Shown here: one piece after another, positions 31,736 to 41,062 of the stretch
Position numbering within the stretch: the first letter of the stretch is position 1
How the letters are laid out: each line of letters starts with the position of its first letter
Source: Zasmidium citrigriseum
Lineage: Eukaryota > Ascomycota > Dothideomycetes > Mycosphaerellales > Mycosphaerellaceae
DNA: 64,000 nucleotides
Assembly: GCA_002786025.1 (NCBI GenBank)
Contig: NHNW01000007.1
Span: 124,001 to 188,000 of the forward strand
Direction: 5' to 3'
The notes under the pieces: model-generated
Database searches by the model: none
What the model saw: only the letters and a program-made list of their open reading frames with translations
Told to the model about the DNA's origin: nothing
Made by a program: the position numbers and the translations under genes

Positions 31736-32126
31736 GGTGGGCCGAGCGAGCGCGTGTCAGAAGGATCGTGTAAGTTTTGTAGGACCACAGGCTATCCTTG
31801 GACTGTCGCGCGCGCCTCCAGCGAGTGGTCGTGTGCCTGACAGGAAGGTGGAAGTGGAGGCCAATTTTGCCGAAGTCACGTCAAGGGAAAGTGCCCCACC
31901 AAGACCGACTTCACCACGTCAGGAGCGATCCAGCAACCCACTCCCAAATCATAATATTGAGAACCTACTCATATACTATCTCATCTGTTACATCATTTAA
32001 GCCTTCACTTAATGACATGAGAAGCCTCACTTGTCGACTTAAAGATCTTCATTTCGGACTTCAGGCGAGGTCTCACTTAGTCCATATCAATGTTAGCAAA
32101 GAACATGGCGTTTCTATACTACAGGC
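31736..32126. other. Intergenic, partly A/T-rich
   Basis: SRP72 promoter side and the 3' flank of the GH32 gene. From about 31950 to 32010 the sequence is A/T-rich (CATATACTATCTCATCTG). No gene is supported. Confidence 0.4.
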
Positions 32127-34071
32127 TTAACGAGCACGCTCCGGCCAAGCATCTACGAGACCCTCATAGATCTGTACGTCTCCAAATTCGACCACCGATG
32201 ATCCTTCATGGATGAAGGAGATCCCAGTTGACGAGGCATACCAAGACCATACCCAAGTGCTCAGGGCAAATCGTCCGTTGGCGTAAACTTCTACTACGCC
32301 TGCGTCGACCAGGATCGTCAACTCGAGTGTCTCTGGGTTGACAGAGGCGTCGTGTGCCTTGATGTCGAACAGACGAAGCTTGCCAGACTCGTTGGAAGTG
32401 TCAATCCCTGGCGTAGCGGCAGCGGCGCTCGAGTTACTGCGGTCCACGATGATCGATTCGTTGGAGAACTCTGTGACAATATTAACAGGAGAGCATAGAT
32501 TTGGTTGGGTGACTTCTCTTACGATAGTAGACGCTCGTGGATTCGTACTCAGAGGAGAGAATCTTGAAGCCCGCCTTCACATCGCTATCGTTTCCTCTTG
32601 CGTTCGATGGAAACTTCAACGAGGCCGTGAGAAGAATGTGCTTGGACATGGGGGAGCTAGAGAAGGCTGTCTCCACCTCTTCGCCTTGCCCTATCGTACG
32701 GCCAGGCTCCCGGATGGTGTTAGTAGCGTTCTCCTTGAAAGCGGTGAGCGCCTCTCTCACGATGCGCTGACCGAGGGTAACAAGCTCCACAGTTCCATCT
32801 TCGTTATGATGGGATACCTTCCAAGAGGCGATCTCACGAACAAGTACATTATCCACGACGTTGGAAATGTTCGCGCGGAAGAACTCCCGCGCGGTTGTGA
32901 GCACGCCATCCCAGCCTTGTTGGTCGACTGGGAAGTTGTTGGTGCCGTAGAAGTCATTCGTGAGCCAGTTGTACGAAATGAATCGATCCGGAGCACCGCT
33001 CTCCTTGGAAGCCTTGGCTGTCGAGGGAACAAGCTTGCCCGCGGCGGCATAGGCGGAGCGTCCCCAGTCGAGATAGCCTGCCATGGAAGGTTCGAACTTA
33101 GGTTGACCAAACTCATTCAGCCTTGTCTCGCCAGCAGCCCAGAGCATGCTCCTGACATCGGATACTTGCAACGTCACCGGGTTGTAACTCCATTCTGCAC
33201 CCAGAGTCAGAAAGGTCTCGCCTTCGGCATCGAACCCTTCCTCGTCCAGGAAGAATGCATTCACCACTTCGAAGTTGAAGCCCCATCGGCCTGCCCAGGT
33301 ACCATCACCCCACGTGGAATTAGGAGCTTCTGACCACCACTTGCCGAGGTATTCCCAGTCTCGAAACTCCTCGTCAAACTGACGATACAGGAACGCAGTG
33401 GCATCGACATCGTGCTGCCCACCGGAGATTGCAGCATACCAGACACCATCGTTGCTTCCAAGCAAGCGATCCATCGCCGGGCTCTGAAATACGTACGGGT
33501 CCCTAAATCCAGTCACATTGAGAGCTACCGATCCATAGGGTGCACCAGGGATACTAGGACCATGGGCAACTTTGGTGAAGTTCGCTCCTCCGTCATAGCT
33601 GACGGCCAAAGACTGGGTCTCAGAGCCCTTGATGTAGGGAATCGTCCAATGGATGGGCAGGTAGCTAACGCTAGTGTATAACAGCGTCGGAGTGCCATTG
33701 ATCCCGCTTGGAATCACTGAGCCATCAAAGACTGCAACAGGATCATTAATGCCCCCAGACACGATGAAGTGGACGTCCTCAGGATTCGTATCTCGATAGG
33801 TGACTAGATCATCCGTAGTAGCCCCTGCCGCACCACCGGTCGTGTTCGAAGTGTATAGGAAGCCAACATGGAAAAGGCCAGTTTTAGGATCAGTATAATG
33901 CATGCAAGGATCTCCAATATGATAGCTAGGAGGCAGCACATGGGAACGAGGACGCCATGTTTCGAAGAGGCTGTTGTTTGCGAGAGTCGAAAGGTTCGGC
34001 GGTGCGGCGTTGTAATCGAGTTCGCCTGAGGAAGGTGTCGAGAGGATAGAAGCCAGGGAGGAAGACTTCAT
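32127..34071 (-). CDS. Glycoside hydrolase family 32 (invertase/fructosidase-like)
   Basis: Two exons: 34071-32523 and 32470-32127 (52-nt intron), 630 aa. Five-bladed propeller plus C-terminal beta sandwich. Candidate catalytic elements: Asp in CMHYTDPKTGLFHVGF (replacing the usual WMNDPNG), the RDP in TGFRDPYVF, and Glu in GFNFEVVNAFF. Predicted to hydrolyse fructose-ended sugars such as sucrose; substrate is inferred from the family. Many N-x-S/T sites suggest secretion, but the start MKSSSLASILSTPSSGELDY is only weakly signal-peptide-like. A missing 5' exon is possible although I found no better start upstream. Confidence 0.85.
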
Positions 34072-34563
34072 ACTGGCAAAGTGGATTGCAAGTCCCAGTA
34101 TGCTTTTCTCTGCAAGGCCATCTGCTCCTCATGTCCATATATGCTTGCATAGGTACTTGCTTAGTACCTTAGCGGCGTGAGGAGATGAGGAGCCCTACTG
34201 GGGTAGTCGGGCCGACCACGGGAGAGGTCTTGGGAGCGGCATTCCATTCCGGCCTGTGAGAACTGCTCTTGTTCAAGAGAGCGATGTCCTTTGATGAGTC
34301 TTTGCGAGAATGTGAGCGAAGCTAACGAGCAAGTGCAGTCACAGACATACACGATATCTCTCCAAACACGCTAGCGTTTTTACGGCGATCATTTACCTGA
34401 AACGGTTTTGATACATTAGTCACTGGAGCTTGGAGAGTCCAGGCCTCATCGCGGTCGAGCTCGCCGTCACCAGCAAAACAAATACATCAACATGTCAGAC
34501 TCATAGCGGCAGGTCACATCTCTTTGCCATCTCCATCTCCGTCGCATCACAACATACCAAGTC
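34072..34563. other. Divergent intergenic region
   Basis: Shared promoter space between the GH32 gene (minus) and the 2EXR/F-box-like gene (plus). Small open frames without content. Nothing specific is seen. Confidence 0.45.
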
Positions 34564-35202
34564 ATGGCATCTCAACCTCATCTTCTCAACCTCCCTCGAG
34601 AGATCCGAGACCAAATCATCGGCTACCTCTTCGCAGAAACCCCATACGACACCCTCGACACGCGTCGCGCAGAACTGCGCATATACAACAGCCATGCCAT
34701 GCTTCATCGTCTCTTCGTCGTACCGCCGCCTAGCTGGAAAGGATGTTCGAAGTTCTTCCGCACCTGCAAGCAACTCCACCACGAAGGCATGTCCTTCTTA
34801 TATCCGCAGGTCCAGTTCTCAATCACTGTCGACGGGCGACTGAAGGACTTCCCTCAGAGACGAAGTCGCCTGCACTCGGAGTACCCGGTTGGAGAGCTAC
34901 GGACTTGTAGCATTCTTCGATATATGAAATCTGTTTCGCTTACTTTGGTTGCTTCCACGGGAGAAGACATTCTACGATTGGGGTCCAGGCTCAAAGGGTT
35001 CCTCGCTGTAACAGACCACAGCCGCCTCAAAGTTGAGACTATCACTTTGTACTTCGACGGACCGCAGCTCCTGAATCGAGGCCATGGAGACGAGATCGCA
35101 CGAATGGTCAAAGAGATCAAACCGCGAAATACACCCAGAGTCTTTCTTGGATCGACCGGCAAACTCTCACGTTCTAATTGGCAGGGCTTCGAGATTTCAT
35201 AG
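34564..35202 (+). CDS. 2EXR/F-box-like fungal protein, 212 aa
   Basis: Single exon. The start HLLNLPREIRDQIIGYLF is the helix motif at the head of the fungal 2EXR/F-box-like family; FFRTCKQLHHEGMSFLY fits the second conserved element (R.C...H.E..). The remainder is variable, as usual in this expanded family. Role in protein turnover is possible but unproven. Confidence 0.8.
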   Translation: MASQPHLLNLPREIRDQIIGYLFAETPYDTLDTRRAELRIYNSHAMLHRLFVVPPPSWKGCSKFFRTCKQLHHEGMSFLYPQVQFSITVDGRLKDFPQRRSRLHSEYPVGELRTCSILRYMKSVSLTLVASTGEDILRLGSRLKGFLAVTDHSRLKVETITLYFDGPQLLNRGHGDEIARMVKEIKPRNTPRVFLGSTGKLSRSNWQGFEIS

Positions 35203-35364
35203 GCAACAGGTACTGATTGAGTTTCATGTGGTTGATGGGTCATAGCTGATCTCACATAGATGCTGCAAAAAGGAATGCCAATCTAGCGCTGAATCGACAG
35301 TCTATTGGCACCTCGGTCTGCAATGATCACCCATGGCTTCCTCCACATCGCGAAATTTTCGCGT

Positions 35365-36123
35365 TCATCGTCTGTTCATTTCGTGCTGCCGGAAATGCGC
35401 ACCGTCAGATCGAATTTTCTCCAACAAGCCGAATCCACCCCGAATGCGATCCCGCAACATCGGCGGCCTGAACACATTGGCGTTCACATCATCGGTTGTC
35501 CATGTGCTCATGCTATCCTTGCCGACGGCCTCGCGAGTCCACCAATCTCCCACGAGCTGCTTCTGCTCCTTCGAGCTCTGCAACTCTGGCTCGCTGGCCC
35601 AAGTTCTGATGTTCACCGTCACGTGTAACGCTCCAGAAATGCTCTCGTTCACCATATAAGATTCGACTTCCATCGCGGTCGCCATGCTTCCAGGCGTGGC
35701 TTGGTCCATGACGCGCAACCCATAAGACGCCAGCGTGAATTGAGGACGCTCGTTGCCATGCACAGTCATGGAAGGAACTTCAACGCCAGAATTGCTCCTC
35801 GGCGTGAGCCAAACTCGCAACACGCCGTCCGCTTGGTTGACTGAATAGAGGACGCAGTGTATGATTGCTCTATCGAACTTCTTGCCGCCCCCTCGGGATG
35901 TCCCATCAACAAGTGCTTTGGGCGTCTTCTCTCCGACCGCCAGTCCGTTTTCTCCCAAACCGAGAGAATGTGGGCTGAGGAGGGGGTCTTGCTCGACATT
36001 CCTTGGTGCCACTGGAGCTTCAATGCTGGCAGAGCCTGTTGGAGCCGACTCTTTGTTGTCTCGGTGCAGAGATAAATCGCCATATTGAAGGTTGGGCAAG
36101 TCGCGGCCTTCCTCGTTTCTCAT
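35365..36123 (-). CDS. Paralog array member A, 252 aa
   Basis: Single exon. A disordered N-terminal 85 residues lead to a domain starting FDRAIIHCVLYSVNQADGVLRVWLTP, then EVPS, NIRTW, and DWWTREAVGKD, ending in FRPPMLRDRIRGGFGLLE. Members B (36717-37502) and C (37981-38583) share these landmarks in the same order, so the three are tandem duplicates. No known family is recognised. The beta-strand/VW/EVP.../W.RE pattern loosely recalls a Nudix fold without its catalytic box; this is speculative. Its start codon aligns with that of B. Confidence 0.8.
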   Translation of the reverse strand: MRNEEGRDLPNLQYGDLSLHRDNKESAPTGSASIEAPVAPRNVEQDPLLSPHSLGLGENGLAVGEKTPKALVDGTSRGGGKKFDRAIIHCVLYSVNQADGVLRVWLTPRSNSGVEVPSMTVHGNERPQFTLASYGLRVMDQATPGSMATAMEVESYMVNESISGALHVTVNIRTWASEPELQSSKEQKQLVGDWWTREAVGKDSMSTWTTDDVNANVFRPPMLRDRIRGGFGLLEKIRSDGAHFRQHEMNRR

Positions 36124-36716
36124 GTTGCCGCTCTGGGTACTGGGCGAACGACTTGTATCCGTTTCTTAGAATAACATCACAATCCTTATATATCAATCGG
36201 GTGAAAGAAGAGGATGGAAAGACAGCAAACTTCTGGATCTAGTCGTTATCCATGGTCGCTTTCTCGACGTCACTGGATGCAATCTACGCAAGTGGCACAA
36301 ACAACCTGCTGCAATGGACCGAAACGACATCTTTGCCGCCCAAAAGGAATGCTTCACGCTTGTTCTACGGCCATCTCGTGTAAAACAGCTGGATCCGGCT
36401 TGTGTCGTCCTCGAACGGGGTTCCATGATGGAGAGGCAGCAAGTAAGGACTGACAGATGATTCAATGCCTCCGCTAAGTCTTCGCAGGTGACAGTATCAA
36501 GCGTAACGAATTACAAAGGCAAGCTCCAGAAGAGCCGTCAAGCTGCAACGACCACGCTTCCAGTGTTTCATTGGCCCCGTTTTCAAGCAATCCAGTCAGT
36601 CTTTCGTCTCCCTCTCCTTCCTTATATCGAACGACAGCCCTCAGATCACAGTACCACATCAGTCTCGGCAAACCGGTCAAACCGCCATTTTGCTATCCAT
36701 CCTCACCTCTTTACGT
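36124..36716. other. Intergenic between array members A and B
   Basis: Contains the conserved upstream block of gene A at 36187-36395 and, beyond it, the 3' flank of gene B. Open frames here show no family content. Confidence 0.5.
36187..36395. repeat. Upstream block conserved with the one at 37563-37775
   Basis: Region upstream of gene A resembling the region upstream of gene B. Shared items at nearly equal distances from the ATGs: TATATAT (64 vs 61 bp), AGCAAACTTCT (101 vs 98), CCATGG (127 vs 127) and GTTCTAC (239 vs 239), followed by ACAGCTGGAT. Likely a duplicated promoter; might include an untranslated exon. Confidence 0.7.
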
Positions 36717-37502
36717 TCAAGCTCCACCATCTCCATCAGCCACAGCAATCGCTGCGTCAGCGGCCTGGAATCGAGTTCTCTCCAACAGCTCAAACCCCCT
36801 CTCAATGATACCCTTCAACGCCGCGGGCTCATAGAAATTCGTGGCAGGCTCCCCATTTTCCCAGGTCACATCATCCCTCTCGACAACCTCGCGCGGCTCC
36901 CACGCTCCCTCGAGCCCCCTCTCCTTCTGCGTCGTCTTTAACTCCTCCTCACTGTCCGTGGTCCTGATATACACGCACGCACCCGCGAATTGCTCCCAAT
37001 TCTGCCACAACACTGCAAAATCGATCTCCCTCGAAGTCGCCCTCCTTCCCGGCGACTGTTCCTCCATGATGCTCAGAGCCGCTTCCACAAAGGTTTGCTG
37101 GGAATGTGGGGACAAGTCGGCGACGCTCAGTGTTGCAGAAGGAACTTCCACGGCGAAGTCTCCCTCTTCGTCCTCCGTGGCAGTTGTCCAGACGCGGTCC
37201 TTGCCGTCAGCTTGGTTGACCGAATAGAGAGCGATGTACACTTTGACTCGCGTGTAAAGCTTTCCGTGCTTCCGAGCTATCATCTGCGGCAGGTCTCCGA
37301 TTCTTGTCGCTCCAATGGCATCTGGATGGTATGGCACGAGAGGACCGGTACCTGGGCGAAGTAGAGGATCTTGGCTGGCGTTCTGTGCCGATGGTCCTGC
37401 AGCGCTGGCGGCGGCTTGTTGCGCCATGGCAACTGATGATGGGTCTTCTTGCTGCAAGGATGGATCTCCGGCTTCCGTGTTGCGGTTTTGCTGGTTGCTC
37501 AT
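36717..37502 (-). CDS. Paralog array member B, 261 aa
   Basis: Single exon from the ATG at 37502; the frame stays open 93 codons further upstream but that extension overlaps the promoter-like block and is not conserved. A Gln/Ala/Ser-rich N-terminal tail of about 75 residues precedes the domain KLYTRVKVYIALYSVNQADG...RVWTT, EVPSATL, VYIRTTDS, WEPREVVERDD and FYEPAALKGIIERGFELLE. The 12-residue stretch LYSVNQADG..RVW is nearly identical in A. Same order and orientation as A and C. Function unknown. Confidence 0.8.
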   Translation of the reverse strand: MSNQQNRNTEAGDPSLQQEDPSSVAMAQQAAASAAGPSAQNASQDPLLRPGTGPLVPYHPDAIGATRIGDLPQMIARKHGKLYTRVKVYIALYSVNQADGKDRVWTTATEDEEGDFAVEVPSATLSVADLSPHSQQTFVEAALSIMEEQSPGRRATSREIDFAVLWQNWEQFAGACVYIRTTDSEEELKTTQKERGLEGAWEPREVVERDDVTWENGEPATNFYEPAALKGIIERGFELLERTRFQAADAAIAVADGDGGA

Positions 37503-37562
37503 ATTGCCCTGCAATGTCCTGGATGACGAGCGTCTTTCAGGTTGAAGAGTGGAGCCCCAGGA

Positions 37563-37775
37563 ATATATATCCATTGGACGAAGGTGCTGAAAGATGACCA
37601 GCAAACTTCTTGGCTCATTGGCTATTGTCCATGGCCCTATTCTCGATATTGCTTGACGCCATGCGAAGGCGCATGACAAACAATTTGGTTCAGGGCACAA
37701 GCATAGCACCTCTGCAGCGTGGGACAGGCGCCTCCACTCTGTTCTACAATCATCGCATGAAAGACAGCTGGATAT
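37563..37775. repeat. Upstream block conserved with the one at 36187-36395
   Basis: Counterpart of the block before gene A, carrying the same ordered elements (ATATATAT, AGCAAACTTCT, CCATGG, GTTCTAC, ACAGCTGGAT) at near-identical distances from the gene B ATG. Confidence 0.7.
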
Positions 37776-37980
37776 CATCACGCCTCATGTGGGAGAACAT
37801 GAGGGTCGCACAGGAAGTACGTGAGTAAGGTCGCAATCATTGACTGCTGTTGCTGAATTCCCGCTGGTATGAGAATGGTCTATGAACGAGAACTAAATGA
37901 GAGTAAGACTGCTAAACAGCCTCTGTCCTGCCACGGCTTCTCAATCCACGGAGTCCTTCTCATCCATCGTCCCCTCCACC

Positions 37981-38583
37981 TCAGTCTTCCCCAGCAACCC
38001 CCTGATTCTCCACCATCTCAAATCCCCGAACAATCAACTCCCACATCCCCCTCGAATAAAAACACCCCTTAGCATTCAACTCGCCCTCAACTTCCGCTCT
38101 CGTATGCCAAACCCCCATCCCCATCTTCCTCGTGGCCAAATCGCCTTCATCGTCCCAACTCTCCACCATCGCAACAACGCCCCACCTCTTCTCATCCGTC
38201 AAAACCACAGTCCCTATCGCTTTACTCCCATCCCTCGTCGCAGGCGTATACTCCCTACCCGCCCTCCATGCATTCTTCAGCGTCAAGTCAGAGACCGTCT
38301 CGACACGATACGTCCGCATGGGAGCATCAAGATCCCCGTCCTGGCTCTTGGGATTTTCGACTAGCCAGACTTTGAGCGGGCCCTCGTCGTGGTCGCCGAC
38401 TTTCTTATCGGTGTAGACGAGCGTGTAGATGTCTACAGAAGTGTAGGTCTTGCCGGTGTCGCGGTGGATCTTGCCAATAACATTGCCCATGGTGCGCTCC
38501 TCGATGGACTCGCCGTTTGAGAAGCGTGGGGAGAGTGGAGGAGAGGCATAGTCGTTTGCTTCTGGCATGCTGTTGGAAGCCAT
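37981..38583 (-). CDS. Paralog array member C, 200 aa
   Basis: Single exon. I place the start at ATG 38583 (MASNSMPEANDY) because a TATA-like CTATATG lies about 75 bp further up; in-frame ATGs also occur at 38640 and 38682. Shares the family order: KTYTSVDIYTLVYTD...LKVWLVE, then a Met/Arg-Thr-Tyr block, VVAMVESWDD, GVWHTRAEVEG and FYSRGMWELIVRGFEMVE. It is the most diverged of the three and lacks the VNQADG string. Function unknown. Confidence 0.75.
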   Translation of the reverse strand: MASNSMPEANDYASPPLSPRFSNGESIEERTMGNVIGKIHRDTGKTYTSVDIYTLVYTDKKVGDHDEGPLKVWLVENPKSQDGDLDAPMRTYRVETVSDLTLKNAWRAGREYTPATRDGSKAIGTVVLTDEKRWGVVAMVESWDDEGDLATRKMGMGVWHTRAEVEGELNAKGCFYSRGMWELIVRGFEMVENQGVAGED

Positions 38584-39523
38584 GGGAATGTTGATTCTGG
38601 CTTTCGTGTCTGTGTTGCCCTCTCGGTCAGGATGAAGCATGTTAGCTATGTAGGACATATAGAGCAAGACAGCAAACACCACAGCCTCCTTTTCCTTGTC
38701 CCTGATCTATCTTCTCAACGCTGCTGGAATATGATGAACCTAAACGAAGCCTTTGATCGAAGCAAGCAAGCAAGCCAAACTCACATTCACTCACCTGCAC
38801 AACCACGTGATACTTTCCCTCTCGAGAATTATGGGAACAGTCGTACGGTGGACATGTCAAGGGAAGTCTCGTCACACCAGAGAAAAGACGGGACATGAGC
38901 AAAGTCGAAGAGAAGCATCACATGCCATTGACAGCTCAAATACAGCATTCGCAGCACCAACAACATTCGAACTTTTTTCCTCCCCTGTTCTCAACATACA
39001 CAGCCCTTCACTCATCTCTCAAATGGCCCGCTCTTCCCTCTGCTGTCTCATCCTCCCTCTTGCAAGTGCCCATCGACGCCTCGCTCTCATAGAAACTTCT
39101 TGAAGAAATGATCAAAAACGTTGTATTGTATCAGTGAGTGTGTGTAGCGTGTGCTCGGATCGTGGTATCGTCCGCCGATCGACAAAAAAAGTGTATAAAA
39201 GAATAATTGTGCACAAGTCTGGCACTCTGTGCCACAAGTATAGTAACGACTGAGGAAGATGTGTGTGTTGGTGGCGTGTGCTGCCGAGATGGACAGTTAG
39301 CGCGAGCGCGAGCGTGAATGTAACACAAAATCACAATGTTGTTCAATCCGCCCCGCCTATTCCGTCCTCGCGGGTATATCAAGAGAAAAAGGTAAAAAAG
39401 CGACGTGTTTCCTCGGTTCCCTCCCAGTAATAACACCATGCAGTTTGTCCCACTGCCGCTTAAATGCCATGTACGTGCGTTAAGTCGTCATCAAGAGAAT
39501 GAGAGGTGGTGTGGTCCGTCCGT
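38584..39523. other. Intergenic, about 0.9 kb
   Basis: Upstream of array member C and the 3' flank of the WSC gene. It carries a weak echo of the A/B upstream block (AAGACAGCAAAC near 38668). From 39120 to 39330 there are short GT-rich and alternating stretches. No gene is seen. Confidence 0.45.
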
Positions 39524-41062
39524 CTAGCCTCCGCGACTGAGGCGTGAGTCGAACGAGGCTCGAGGGTCCGGGTTGGTGACACCCAGAGGCCTGGAGTAGT
39601 CTTGTTGGTCTTGCATCGATATTCGACTTCCATTTTCGTGGTTGGCGAAAAGTGCTGAAGGGTTCAGCCGTTGGTCGTAAACTCTGGCCGACTTCCCGCT
39701 GTCGTTGGAGTGGCTGCTGTCCAGTGGACTGGTCGGGCTCACGCCTTCCGCGCCAGCAAACAGCATCGAGTGTCGAACACTATTCTGCCCGGTCGCTGGT
39801 GTGACGTAGTATGAGTCGTCGTGGTCCCGTTCGCCCGTGCTAGGACGAGTACGCGCGAGAAGTCCGGCCTTGCTCAGGACGCTGACATTTCGCGTCATGC
39901 TCTTCTTCGAGCCAGCATTGCTGTTCTCGGCATCGCCATCGTCGTTGCGCTTTCGTCGCCAAAGGAAGAAGGCGATTGCTGCGAGAAGTGCAATTCCAGC
40001 GAGCACACCAATGACAATACCAGCAATGGCTCCCGATCCGAGGCCGTGGTCCTGCTGTTCGAGAGGAATTTGATCGGAGTGGGATCCTGGCGCGACAACC
40101 GGTGTAGTGGTCACAGTTTGCGTCACGATAGCCCCTGAGATGGTCGTCATGATCACGCTGGTGACAGGAGTCGCTGGCATCTCGCTGGTCGTTGGCTCGG
40201 AGGTCGACGACTTAACAGATGACGACGATTTCTTGCTCGAGGTGGACGGTGTGGGTGTTGGTGTCTGCAAAGTCTGATGTCAGCAAATGCGCAGACCATG
40301 TCAAATCGTATCAATGAAATCAAGGAGATATTCGCTCTGCATGGGTCGTGCATGGAGAAAGTGCGACCATACTGGAGTCACATAGGAGACTATTACACTC
40401 TGACTCTGACTGGGAGTCACTGTCTTCTCGATCGTTGTACTCACATAGCTCGTGGCGGGATCTTCAGTCGAAGACGGTTCTTCGGTCGAAGAGGGTTCAG
40501 AGGCGGACTGTAAGTCATCGTCAGTGGGAGTTCATTGATGGAAATGATGTCGCATTGATGAGAATCGCGGCATCAACTCGAATGGGGTGACGTACCGTTT
40601 GAGAAGCGCTGCCTCCTACAGCTCCAGCGGTTCCTGATGGCGATGCTCCGAGTGCGATGTAGCCGTAATAGCCACCGTCTTGATTACCGCATTGTTCCGC
40701 GGGATACCCAGGGCAGTTCTGACTGCAATTGCTCGTGTCGTCTTGCGACGCCGGGATGTAATTCGAACACCAGCAGTTCTGGTATTGAACAATGGCGAAA
40801 GCGTAGTTTTGCGCGTTGCATGTATCATGACACTTGCCATTGGACTGATATATGCTGTAGACTGCAAGGAGGTCAGCGGATGAACATGGGTTCGCGTTGA
40901 GAGTGCATTTGGGCCTTGCATACCAGCGCTGAAGTCCGAGCCCGTGTTTTGGGTGGAACAGTATGTCTGTGCAAGGTCGTCTGCGAATGCAACGGCACTT
41001 ATGCTCAGGAGAGCCAGCCCAATGGAGGTATATCTGAAGGGCAGCATGTTGTGCAGCTTCAT
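39524..41062 (-). CDS. WSC-domain cell-wall sensor, one-pass membrane protein
   Basis: Four exons: 41062-40924, 40861-40596, 40507-40373 and 40264-39524, 426 aa. Signal peptide at the N-terminus (YTSIGLALLSISAVAFADD), then a WSC domain with eight-Cys-type spacing (TYCSTQN, CHDTCNAQNYAFA, YQNCWCSNYIP, NCSQNCPG...QCGN, GYYGYIAL). A Ser/Thr-rich mucin-like stem follows, then one transmembrane helix (AIAGIVIGVLAGIALLAAIAFFLW) with RRKR, and a cytoplasmic tail. The design matches Wsc1-type sensors that report wall stress to the Rho1/PKC pathway. Introns are 62, 88 and 108 nt; the two long ones fall in the stem. An in-frame ATG three codons upstream (41071) is possible. Confidence 0.9.

Noticed and set aside
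31291..31840. Several plus-strand frames over the 5' end of SRP72
   Set aside because: Antisense shadows of the SRP72 coding frame.
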